Assembly: GCA_000697335.1 (NCBI GenBank)
Contig: JNEM01016736.1
Location: forward strand, 1-13,428
Source of the DNA: Conidiobolus incongruus B7586
Taxonomy: Eukaryota; Entomophthoromycota; Entomophthoromycetes; Entomophthorales; Conidiobolaceae
Length of the DNA: 13,428 bases
Direction: 5' to 3'
The notes under the pieces are model-generated. The model did no database searches, was not told the DNA's origin, and was given only the letters and a program-made list of their open reading frames with translations. The position numbers were made by a program, and so were the translations under genes. Of this stretch, positions 1 through 9,812 are shown in pieces (the stretch's first letter is position 1; every line of letters starts with the position of its first letter).

Positions 1-1483
1 ATTATATTAAAATGATATATATTTAAATAATATTTTTACAGTAAGTTTATTTTTAATTTAAGTATTATAGGAAAAGAATTATGATATAAAACAGGAAATA
101 TAAGTGGAAAATATTAAACTTATTATTTAGTAATATGATATAATAAATTAATTATAAATAATAAGTTATTATTAATATATATTTATTTTCATTATAAATT
201 CATCACTTTTGGATATATATTAAATATTTAAAGTTTATAATAATATATCGTAATAAAAAATATATCAGAGTTTCTAATATGAATTATTATAAAAATAATT
301 ATAATAGTTCTTGAATTTTAGTTTTAGGATTATAAATTTTAAGAATAGTAATTTAAAAAATTATTATTAATTCAATTATTAAATATAATTTACATTTTAA
401 TCTAAAAGAACAATATATATTATATATTAAATATATTAATTTGAATTTGTCTATTATTTATTAATACTTAAATAAAATATCAAATTATATTAAATTATTC
501 ATCAACATATTATAGATTATTTAATATTTTTATGATACACAAGAATTACTCTCAGGAGTTAAATCAAGATTAAAATAAATCTATTTATAATCATAAAAAT
601 AATTGAATTATAGTTAATTAGATTTACTTGAATTGTTACAAAGTTTGGAATTGATCTAATATAGTTAAAAATTTTGGTTTCAATAATTATTATATAGAGT
701 TTTAAAATCAGATAAAAAACTGTTAATATTGGATTTTAAGTATTAAAATTAAATTATAAGCACAATCAATTGAAGTTATGAATTTTTACTAATGAATAAA
801 TTTGTAAAAAATTTCAATTTCTAAATCTATATTAATATAATTTGTTGATTCATAAAATGTTATCATTTTGATTACAAATATGAATCAATGTTTCACCGAA
901 TCTGAATCGATAATTATATAGACTTTATCTCCAAATATAAAAACTCAAGCGTACTGATTTTAAATAGAATATACAATAATAGTAATATCATTAATGATAT
1001 ATAAATGAAATAGTCAACTTTTAATTATATAATTTAATATTATTATGAAAAAAATAAATTGCAGAGATTATTATTAAGATATTATCTATTTTTATCATTT
1101 TAGCAGTTTATCTATTTACTCTAATTTGATTATTAAAATCTATAATTAATGTTTCATTATAATTTTTAGAATTTAATAAAAAATTATATGTAATTAAAAA
1201 ATATTTTGAATGAATATAAAAATATTTGACAAGATGATATTTTAGGTAACTTATAGGAAAATATTAATTAACAACCTGCCCAAATCTAATACAAAAAAAT
1301 ATTTTATAAAAATAAATAAATTATATGTATTATATATGTATATTGATTATAATTAGATATTTAAGAATATAAAATGAAAATGGTATATATTATTTAGAGT
1401 AAATAATACAAATTTTTTAAATAATTTGAGCTTAAGGGATAATAAATTAATCGAAGAATTAAAAAAATATTCTACTTATTGTC
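1..1483. other. AT-rich spacer downstream of gene 1
   Basis: No reading frame of useful length, no tRNA-like fold and no GC-rich island was seen here. The stretch is almost entirely A and T with many short homopolymer runs. Its right end must hold the 3' untranslated region of gene 1, which is transcribed leftwards, but no clear AATAAA signal stands out directly after the stop codon. Confidence 0.7.
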
Positions 1484-3338
1484 CTAATATGAACTTTTTT
1501 CAAACATTTTCACCAATCGACGAGTTGGTGGAGTGACTCCCGATGATGGATTAAAGTAGAAAGATCCATTGGATCTGATTTGAGATTCACACCATTGAAC
1601 GTATAGTTCTGCAATTGGAGAGTATATTGCAAATTGCCGCATGAGTTCTAAAAAAAATTGTAGCTTTTCTGTATCTTCAGTTGACTTCATAGGAATATAT
1701 ATCTTGATTAGGTGGAGTAACATGACTGGAATTAATGGACAGCTGATATAATATTGTGTCAAATCAAATTTTGCTTCAGGATAGTTTGCAAATCGCATTG
1801 TTCTCTTTATAAAATTGACCAATATATGACATAGGGACTTAGCCTTCTTTTTACATTCTTTGCTCAATTCAATCTCTCCGAGGTATTCCAAATAATGGGA
1901 CAATATATAAAAATAATCAATATGGAGAGTATTGAACGCGATTACTACAAAAAGCATAGCAGTATTGCCATAATGGTCCGGGTTAGAATCTAATTTAGAT
2001 TCATAATTATTTAAATCGAATTCATACATATTCCTTTCAAATATGAAAGGATAATAATTTTGTAGTGTTTTAATTATGTTTTTTTGATCTGACTCTGATG
2101 TAGTAGGTTTGAAAAAATTCATCAATATATCCATAAACTCGCATAACACTTGAGATCCCCATATCATTTTAGCAAACGCATTGAATTGAGGATTACTATT
2201 ATACAAAGTATCTTGGTTTGTTCGTTCTAAATTCTCATTTAATATATCTGTAGCATTATAGGGTCCAGGATTGAAGTTAAGTTGGGGATGAGGTATATGT
2301 ACTTCCAACGGATTTGATCTTACTAGCAATGGATCATGATATCCCATCGATAAAAGAATTTCCCCTCCCAATCGGCACCACCAAGCATTTCTCAATTCAC
2401 AACTTTCTAAATCAAAGCTATCCCTTGGTTGTAAAGAATAATTCTGGTCTATTAAATGTACTTTAGATTCGAGGCATACTCTAATAAAGATATTAATTTA
2501 ATATTTTCATAATTAATAATTTAGTACTTACGATGAAAACTTTCCAAAATGAATACATGCTGCCCAAACATTGCCCTGACTAACCTCTAATAGCATTAAA
2601 TATACAGTACCCAACATAATCTCTTTTAAGGGAATTGAAGGTGAATTTAATAGATATAGAGCTTTGAGATAAAACACATTATCTTTCGCGTCTAAACTCT
2701 TTATGTTCCCTCGGAGAATTAAATATTTTGGCAGCATAATTGCAGCAATACAATTGATAAGGTAGGAGTTAATCCCATATTGTGCATAACAATCTTGTAT
2801 AGTCTTAACAGAAGCCGGATTGACGAAACAATATTGAAAGCACATCCCAACAAGGATTTCTAATACTTTATTCAATTCTGGGTCGACCAAACTATTTTTC
2901 AATGGTATTCTTCCGAACGTATTCAAGCCACTGTTTCTCCTCTTTCTTCCAATTACTTTTTCATACAAATTCATATTAATTTGAGACTAATTAAAGTATT
3001 GATATTAATATATTCCTAGGAGATATATTAATATAACTTACTACTATTGACTCAACTTTGGGATCTACTTGGGAGGAATCAACAATCCTCTCCAAAGTAT
3101 AGGTGAGTTTGAACCATTTAGAATGAAGCCTTTTTTGTTTATTTAAATGATAATAACTCATTTTTTCTCCTTTTTTAATCAAATCTTTATTACTTCCTAA
3201 ATTAATGGAGCCATTGGTTTTTTTAATATACAAACAAAATCGAGAAGATTTAATACAGTTAGAACAAGGGTCTAAACGATCACATTTGGTTTTGTTCTTT
3301 CTACACTCTACGCAACTCAACTGAACCCTATCTCTCAT
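1484..3338 (-). CDS. Zn(II)2Cys6 fungal-type transcription factor (gene 1, intact, three exons)
   Basis: My splice model is exon 1 at 3338-3042, exon 2 at 2986-2532 and exon 3 at 2480-1484, giving 582 aa. Residues 9-35 form a binuclear zinc cluster with cysteines at 9, 12, 19, 25, 28 and 35 (C-x2-C-x6-C-x5-C-x2-C-x6-C), the DNA-binding domain of Gal4-type regulators. A variable linker follows, then a conserved segment with KWFKLTYTLER at about 74-84 and a basic patch GRKRRN at about 112-117 that could serve nuclear import. From about residue 150 the protein resembles the fungal-specific transcription factor middle homology region, with the WW pair at 284-285 and IPHPQLNFNPGPY at 313-325. The Met at 3338 was chosen because it aligns with the start of the paralogue, which has an in-frame stop directly upstream. 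A frame open to 3395 would add 19 hydrophobic residues and is less likely. Target genes and ligand are unknown. The class call is firm; the exact exon ends are inferred from splice signals and paralogue agreement. Confidence 0.9.
2481..2531 (-). other. Intron 2 of gene 1 (51 nt)
   Basis: The donor is GTAAGT at 2531-2526 and the acceptor is TTAG ending at 2481. It interrupts a codon after its second base. An alternative AG two bases further on gives an immediate stop, so this acceptor is preferred. The same position and phase are used in gene 2. Confidence 0.85.
2987..3041 (-). other. Intron 1 of gene 1 (55 nt)
   Basis: The donor is GTAAGT at 3041-3036 and the acceptor is ATTAG ending at 2987, in phase 0. 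Splicing joins residue 99 to the peptide SQIN, which matches SQFN at the equivalent place in gene 2. Using an earlier internal TAG as acceptor leads to a stop, so it was rejected. Confidence 0.85.
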
Positions 3339-3439
3339 AATGATTGCTATTAATTCCAAAAGAAAAACTAAAATATGAAAAATAACCATCATCACCTATT
3401 ATTATATCATATGATTTCGAAACAAATTAGCATATCCAT

Positions 3440-3592
3440 TTAATTTTGATAAACAAAATGATTGGATTAACATTTAATTAATTTATGGCTTTAATTAGTA
3501 ATTATCAAAATTAAAGTAGCATAAAACACAGTTTCTTTAGTAATTACTTAAAAAACAAAATTTACAAATTGATTTTTAGTTAATTTTGATAA
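3440..3592. promoter_or_regulatory. Candidate regulatory cluster upstream of gene 1: three identical GATA-type motifs
   Basis: The 13-mer TTAATTTTGATAA occurs exactly at 3440-3452 (plus), 3502-3514 (as its reverse complement) and 3580-3592 (plus). These lie about 100 to 255 nt upstream of the gene 1 start codon. A near match (TTAATTTTGTTA) follows at 3613-3624. Each copy contains TGATAA, the consensus core for GATA-family zinc-finger factors. A second word, TAGTAATTA, occurs twice inside the cluster at 3496-3504 and 3538-3546. I did not notice another exact copy of the 13-mer elsewhere in the window by eye. A regulatory role is inference. Confidence 0.45.
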
Positions 3593-3989
3593 ATCCATTG
3601 ATATATATTTCATTAATTTTGTTAGCACTAATTTATTAATATCTCTCTAAAACGTTCAATTTCAGAGATATTAGCTGACAATTTTCAAGCGTTAACCTGT
3701 AAATATTGGACAGTTTTAACAATATTTCTCACATAAAATTTATCAATTAAGAATATTGGATTCATCAAAATAGAGATTTGATATTCCATAAAAACTCATT
3801 CAGTTTAAAAATAATAGATGAAAATATTATACTTAGAGTTTACCACATTTTCTTGTATTCTTTCAATATTTAAACAAGTTAGGGTTATTAAGATTTTGAA
3901 TCAAACATTTCGATTTAGAGAGAAAATATATTTAAACTTACTTATTATTATAATTATAATATTTGTAAATTAAAATTCATCAAATAGGG

Positions 3990-4029
<40 letters not shown>

Positions 4030-4959
4030 TCCTATAGGAAATTAATTTCAAGTAATCATATTATATTTCAAACTGAATATGATTTTTATAGTTGAATTTT
4101 AAATTAGCGAATAAAAAAATAACAATATATTGAAAACATTATTATATTGAATTAAACTTTAATTAATATTTATTATGAATTTAAAATTTTATCAAACAAG
4201 ACCCATCCTCATATGTTTAATAACTCCTAATAAGAGGAATTAGATCAACATTAATCAATTACATAATGTAATATCTAAAGAAAATTAGAATTCAATTAGA
4301 GTTTTTCTAATTATTGAAGGAGAGTGAGAATGATAATAATCATTACAACTACTCATTAGGTTAAACTTTCAAAATATTTGAAAAATTTATTATTTTATTG
4401 ATACTTATCCTGGTTACAGTGATGATGAAAACACAAAATTATAAACACATATTGATTTATATAAACTATTACTCTGCATTTTTAATAATGGGAATTTTTT
4501 GTGATTAAAAATAAATAAACATTTGAATATATGATATATAAAAATAAATATATAAAAATATATAATTTCCTATTAACTTTGTATATATTTATTTATTTCA
4601 AACTAATAATATATTTGAAAAATCAGAAATTAAAAAATTTCCCATTATTTCAAATTCAAGGTAATATTGTAACAGTATATAGATCTCATTTATATTCCAT
4701 ATCTCTTAATCTCAAGCTAAAGTATGATTATAAATATGATTTCTAAATTAGGACTATTGAATAATAAAACAAACAGATACACAGTTTTTAATATATTACT
4801 TAAATAAAAAATTTGTTCTATAAATTTTAATTATATTACTCTTACATGTTTGAACAAATTTTAAGGTTCAATATTATTATACAATTGTGGACAAGTTTAT
4901 ATGGGAAACTAATAGACTTCAATTTTGCTTTGATTATGATCTATTCTGATACAATGTAA
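3593..4959. other. AT-rich spacer between gene 1 promoter region and solo LTR
   Basis: No supportable gene is present. The stretch around 4195-4450 is slightly less AT-rich and has a few peptide-like words, but every frame is closed within about 20 codons. It may be old decayed coding DNA or plain chance. An AT microsatellite inside the region is listed separately. Confidence 0.6.
3995..4022. repeat. (AT)14 microsatellite
   Basis: An uninterrupted run of 14 AT dinucleotides. It is flanked by further TATAAT and ATTATAT sequence and by a TTCCTATAGGAA palindrome at 4029-4040. The whole 3985-4040 tract could extrude as a hairpin. It is likely length-variable between isolates. Confidence 0.9.
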
Positions 4960-5293
4960 TGACACTGGCTGGGAAGTCAAGTGTCCAATAACTTTTAAGT
5001 AAATAGTTGTCTTTCGGGACGGCACCTGTTTGGTGATATAAAAGGGGTAATTTATTGTTTAACCTGGATTATTGGGCTGTACCCTAGGAAGAGGACCGAC
5101 GTGATAACTTGGTTGTAGTCGGCATATTTATAGCTTGCTTGACGTGTCTTCCCAGCGTACGGACCGTACGTCGGATGGAACGATTGATTGCATTGCTCGG
5201 GTGTATTTTGTGGTCACGTTGCAGGTGGATCTGTCACGGGGTTCTCGAATGAATTGAATTGTTAAGGACGAACGGGTCCTCCGGCCCGTGACA
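4960..5293 (-). mobile_element. Solo LTR of an LTR retrotransposon, probably Ty3/gypsy type (334 bp)
   Basis: The unit starts TGACACTGG and ends CCCGTGACA, so it has TG...CA termini with imperfect inverted ends (7 of 9 bases match). It is flanked on both sides by the 4-bp duplication GTAA (4956-4959 and 5294-5297). By hand count it is about 47% GC in a background near 20%. Read on the minus strand it begins TGTCACGGG, a start I associate with fungal Ty3/gypsy LTRs. It then has TATAAATA at 5132-5125 and AATAAA at 5056-5051, the expected order of promoter and poly(A) signal. A 15-nt palindrome lies at 5156-5170, upstream of that TATA box. No internal gag-pol region or second LTR is present, so it is a solo LTR left by LTR-LTR recombination. 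Intact ends and duplication suggest a fairly recent insertion. The family assignment is tentative; a non-autonomous terminal-inverted-repeat element is the main alternative. Confidence 0.7.
5156..5170. promoter_or_regulatory. Perfect 15-nt palindrome in the presumed U3 part of the LTR
   Basis: CGTACGG-A-CCGTACG is a perfect inverted repeat with one central base, containing CGG and CCG half-sites. It lies about 24 bp upstream of the TATAAATA box in the element's own direction, where an activator site of the element would be expected. Its function is inferred from position and symmetry only. Confidence 0.35.
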
Positions 5294-5297
5294 GTAA

Positions 5298-8200
5298 CAA
5301 TAGATTTTGTGTTGATATGTTTTTAGTATATATTTTTTGATTCACTAAATAAATTTTAAGTGTTAATGTAAATGTGTAATCACCAAAAACAATAAATTAG
5401 TTCTTATTAAAAATCGAAATTAGGATAATATTTTGATCAAACACTTTTATTAGTTGTAATATTTATATAGTAATAAATATTATCTTATTATTTAATCAAT
5501 TCTATGTTAAAATATGATTTTAATCTCCAAATATAAACAATTTCTCTGTGTTATCGATTTTTCAAAAAAAAATTCATCAAAATCGACATATTATTATGAT
5601 TTATTAGGGCAAAATTACTAAATTTAGGAAAATTCTCATATGAATTCGTTTATATGAGAACAATTGTCGGATATTAAAAACACTATAATTGTTAATTTAT
5701 GGAATAAAATCAATATATAGAAATTGAATAGCTGATTATGAAATTTTTAACCTTGTTGCTTTTAATATATTTTTACAATTGGCATTAAATATTAGGATTT
5801 CCAATTTACAATATTGAAATTATTTTATATATAATTACAGAAAAATATATAATGGTTTATTTCAAATAATTCAATATATTATACTTTGCTGGATAAGTAT
5901 TTAATTATTATAGAAATGCATTTTAATATATATATATTTCAAAGGATTATGATCTAATAAAGATTCGTTATATGTAATGATTTAAATCATTATTCCTACA
6001 TGAATTATTTTTTGAATCATAAAGTTACATTAGTCCTGATATTATTAACCAGATTTTTGCAGTAAATTTGTAAGCTTCTTTATCACCTAATTTACTTGTC
6101 AATCTTGTACAAATATTTTGTTATATATCTAAATCGGCCTAAAAGTAAAATATTTAATAAATTCATAATTAATATTAAAGCAATAATATAGCTCCATTCT
6201 ACGGTTATTTTTTTCAAGGTTATAACATAGATCAATGTAAAATTGGTTTGGGTAAAACTTCAGTTAATATATTTTCATCTTATATAATGTGACATTTAGT
6301 TGAACATGTGCTACAAAATTATACATCACTTTACTTTCATCTCTTTACAATATATCAATGTTACAATCCAATTCAATTGATCTATAATCAAAATATAAAT
6401 TAGTTCTAGCCAAAAATGATAAGGTTATTTATGATATTTTTCAAACATATTGTCAATTCATTTCAATTCAATTTACTCATATAGCTTCATATTTATACCT
6501 CTCTCCGAAATATCAATTAGTATTGAAAACTCTTAAAGTATAAGTTAATGAGACTCTTAAGAATTAAACAAATCTTTATATAAATAAGTTTTTATATGGT
6601 TTTAATTAATGTTTTAACTTTTATTATACATATTGCAATAATGAACACTTTTATATTTAATTTTTTATTATTGATTATATTTGGAATATGAAAATATAAA
6701 ACATTTTATCATTCTCAAAAAGGGTAAATAACATTTAATCAGAATATTAAATAAAATTATTATCTTGTATTTGACTAACAAGGCATTAGAACAAGGTGTA
6801 TTAGATTCTAATAATGAATAATAGATTGATTAAAGTACCAAATTGATAATTTGGAAATTATGTAAAAAAATATCTTCATACCATTATTATTTTCTTGAAA
6901 CGGTTAATTATGAATTCTGAACTTTTTATGCTTTGGTACACTCTAGCATTTTAATGATTACTTGTTAACCTAATAAAAATTGATTGAAAATCCTAAAATT
7001 CTGAAATTAATCCTAGAAATTGAAATTATTAAATATTTTTCTATCAGATATATATTGTAATATTCATCTTGTTTTATTGATAGAAGGTTGAATTGATTTG
7101 AGTTATATTAATTCAAATCCTTGTTTAGGATTCCTGTTGATTTTTTTGAAATTAAATATTTGATTTTGAAGTGTTTGGTAATTGATTTATAGAAGTATAT
7201 TTTTCATAGCAATATATATTATAAATTATTTAAAAAAAAATAGAAAGAATTACTATCAATGACAACACTATTGCATAACTGTAAACTATGCACTGCTTAA
7301 AATTTCAAATAAATATATGAAAGTTGTAGTTCAAAAATAAATAAAATAAATATGTGAATATTTATCACTAAAGTTTTGATATTTCAAATTTTAAACTAAT
7401 ATTGGATATTTTTTACCCTTTAGGTCTCATATATCTTATTTATTGATTTTGGTTATTTAGCTCTTGATTGTAACTATAATATTTTAAGCAATTTTAAGAA
7501 TGATTTAAAAAATTTCATAAATACAAAGTATTTAGTTTATACTATACGAAATATATTAAATTTTTATACAATAGATTAAAATGTTTTTCATCATATAATT
7601 AATATTTCAATAATAATTATAAAAAATTCAGTGCAACCTATTGCACAAATCTGAAAAAAATTATGTTTGCATCAAATATCAAGATTATCGATTATTTATT
7701 AATTCCAAAGATTACTAATTAAATAATTCAATATCAATGTTTTGCAAATAATTCGATATTAGGCCGAAGATTGATTAATCTGAAATTGGTGTATTTTCAA
7801 CCTTATAAGTTTATTTTGTTAATACAATGAATTATTATATGGTTGCCGAATTAATATTGAATCATGATTATCTTTAATCTTATCAAAGTAAATTTAAAAT
7901 GCTATTATACAGTTTCATTTCTATGTTTTTATTCTACTTGATCTTTAGAGACAAATAGTTTAAATATATATTATATAATACAGAAAATAGCCCGATACAT
8001 ATTTTTATAAATATTTAAATATTAATAAATCATTGTGAGAACTCTTTGCATATGTAAAAAGATATCAAATTTGTTGAATTGATTAATATGTCAATTAACT
8101 TCATTGATATAAAAAGCTTGAATCCAGTATATATCGAATATATTATGTAAGGTTATCAAATTATCATAAATATTATCCTAATTGGCTCAGTACTCAATAA

Positions 8201-9689
8201 CATTTTTCAGTATCAATGATTAGACACCAAGTTGGCAATTATTCTGTTGTCAATGCATCAATTATTTATTTTATACAATTTTTTTTATTACAAAAATTAC
8301 GTAATTGCAAAATTTTAAAATCAGATGTAGAAAAAACTATTAATATATGATTTATATAAATTAATCCGAATTAAGAAAACAATTCACTCATATATTTTTC
8401 TTTAATCTTTGCTATACTTTTGGTTAACTTCTATTACTTAAAAATCAGTTCTTTTTTAATTTGATGATTCTTAAACCAATTTAATTTAAAATTACTATAT
8501 AAAATAATACTTTAATTTTTCATGTAAACTCCAATTAAAACTTATTTTATTCAAGAAAAATAAAATACTTGTTTTTTATAATTTAAAAAAAGCATTGTTT
8601 CAATTATCATTTTATTATATATTAATTAAATGATAATTTAAACATATTTAATTCATTAATTATAATATTTTAATTTAAAATCTTTTGTTTTGAGCTATAT
8701 TCTATTATTTGTTTAGTATTAATTACTTTAGATTTTTTTTCTAAGCTTTTGTTATATAACAATTTTTTTATTTTTTTTAATCAAAGTATAATCAATATAT
8801 ATATAATTTTTTGTAACATAAATGTTTTTTAATTAAATCTTTATTATAACTTACTACATTAGTTTTTGATAATCTGAAATATTCTCTTAGGTAATAAGTG
8901 GTAAAAGGTAATATTTTTAATATTTATAGCTATTATAATAAACATTTTTTCAAATAATTTTTGTTTTGGAATATATAGTGGAATTTTTAATTATTCAACC
9001 AAATCACTTTTATAACTTAGTATTAGGTTATATACCGGAATCCATAATCTATATTTTGTAATATTATCAATTTATATTAGTTATATTTCTCCTTTGACCA
9101 ATTTAATCTTTAGGTTGAATATAAGGTAACCATATATCTGATTTCTTAACTTTAATTTAATCCTTAAGTAACAATATACTTCATATTAGGATATAGAGAT
9201 TGTGTTAGTTTTTTTGTTAAGCAATATAGGCAATATTTGAAATAATTGTTAATTCTATTTATATTTCTTATTAAGTTATAGATTTAAAAGATTTTAAACG
9301 AGCTAAGCATTTTATATAAAATCTTCCAAATTTGAGTAAATTAAACCAGTTTACAATATTATGCTTTAAGAGCCTTTTGCCACTAGTTATTACTTGAGGA
9401 TTGTTGTAAATAGATAAAGAGTATTTTGCGTACAACACAGGCAAATTTTGAAATTCTGTTATTTTCAATTATTTATTCTTTATTAAAATTGTCTTAAAAA
9501 GCGATATTATATATACATTTAATATGATGAATTATTAGATCGCTTAATATTATTTTAAATAATAATAAAATTTGATTGAAATAATAATGAATGAAATAGT
9601 ATTTAATGTAAGTATAAGAAATTACTTTTAGAACCACTCGATATATTTGGCAAATGCTAGACAAATTTCTTAGTTGAATAAAAAATTTT
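5298..9689. other. Long AT-rich gene-poor region between the solo LTR and gene 2
   Basis: About 4.4 kb without a supportable gene on either strand. Short open frames exist (for example 44 codons at 8216-8350 plus, and 65 codons with a non-ATG start at 9468-9271 minus). A sequence this AT-rich, with stop codons near one in ten, should give several of these by chance. No tRNA, no repeat array and no second GC-rich island was seen. The last few hundred bases before gene 2 contain the possible relic listed separately. Confidence 0.6.
9271..9468 (-). other. Open frame of uncertain status downstream of gene 2
   Basis: A 65-codon frame opens at a TTG codon. It has slightly higher GC and more varied codons (GTG, GCA, GGC, AGG, CTC) than the flanks, and lies on the same strand just past the end of gene 2. 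It could be a relic of a longer C-terminal region or a last exon of the gene 2 ancestor. It has no ATG start, I recognise no domain, and it does not match the end of gene 1. An acceptor-like AACAG sits at its beginning, but I could not find a phase-compatible donor in gene 2. Chance is a serious alternative. Confidence 0.15.
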
Positions 9690-9812
9690 ATTTCCCATTT
9701 TTGTTCAAGCAATTCCATCAATTTCTTTGCTTGGACTGATATATCAGATTGAGAATTAATTAAATATTTTCCATTACATTTAATTTGAGATTCGCACCAA
9801 AGCACAAGTGTT
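9690..9812 (-). pseudogene. Out-of-frame remnant of the gene 2 C-terminal coding region
   Basis: In a different frame from the gene 2 stop, this stretch encodes ETLVLWCESQIKCNG and, further on, KKLMELLEQ. These match ELYVQWCESQIRSNG and RRLVKMFEK at the C-terminus of gene 1. It is the former 3' coding part of gene 2, cut off from the reading frame by a net deletion of about 50 nt relative to gene 1. The open frame continues left to 9494, but its sequence becomes AT-rich and stops resembling gene 1 after about 9695. Confidence 0.75.

Noticed and set aside
3339-3395. Longer N-terminus for gene 1 starting at 3395
   Set aside because: It would place a hydrophobic stretch before the zinc cluster. 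The paralogue starts at the aligned downstream Met with a stop immediately before it.
4531-4746. Plus-strand open frame of 71 codons
   Set aside because: Composition is almost all Ile, Tyr, Lys, Leu and Phe as expected from random AT-rich DNA. It has no domain and no splice or promoter context; several frames of this length are expected by chance here.
5232-5293. A separate 62-bp inverted-repeat element (TGTCACGGG ... CCCGTGACA)
   Set aside because: The 9-bp inverted repeat is perfect, but no duplication flanks this shorter unit. The GTAA duplication and GC-rich block fit the 334-bp unit, so the inner copy is treated as part of the LTR.
5975-5992. Perfect 18-nt palindrome TAATGATTTAAATCATTA
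   Set aside because: At this AT content about one palindrome of this length is expected by chance in 13 kb, and no gene is nearby.
8216-8350. Plus-strand ATG frame of 44 codons with some less AT-rich codons
   Set aside because: Frames of this size are expected about ten times by chance in the window, and no domain or context supports it.
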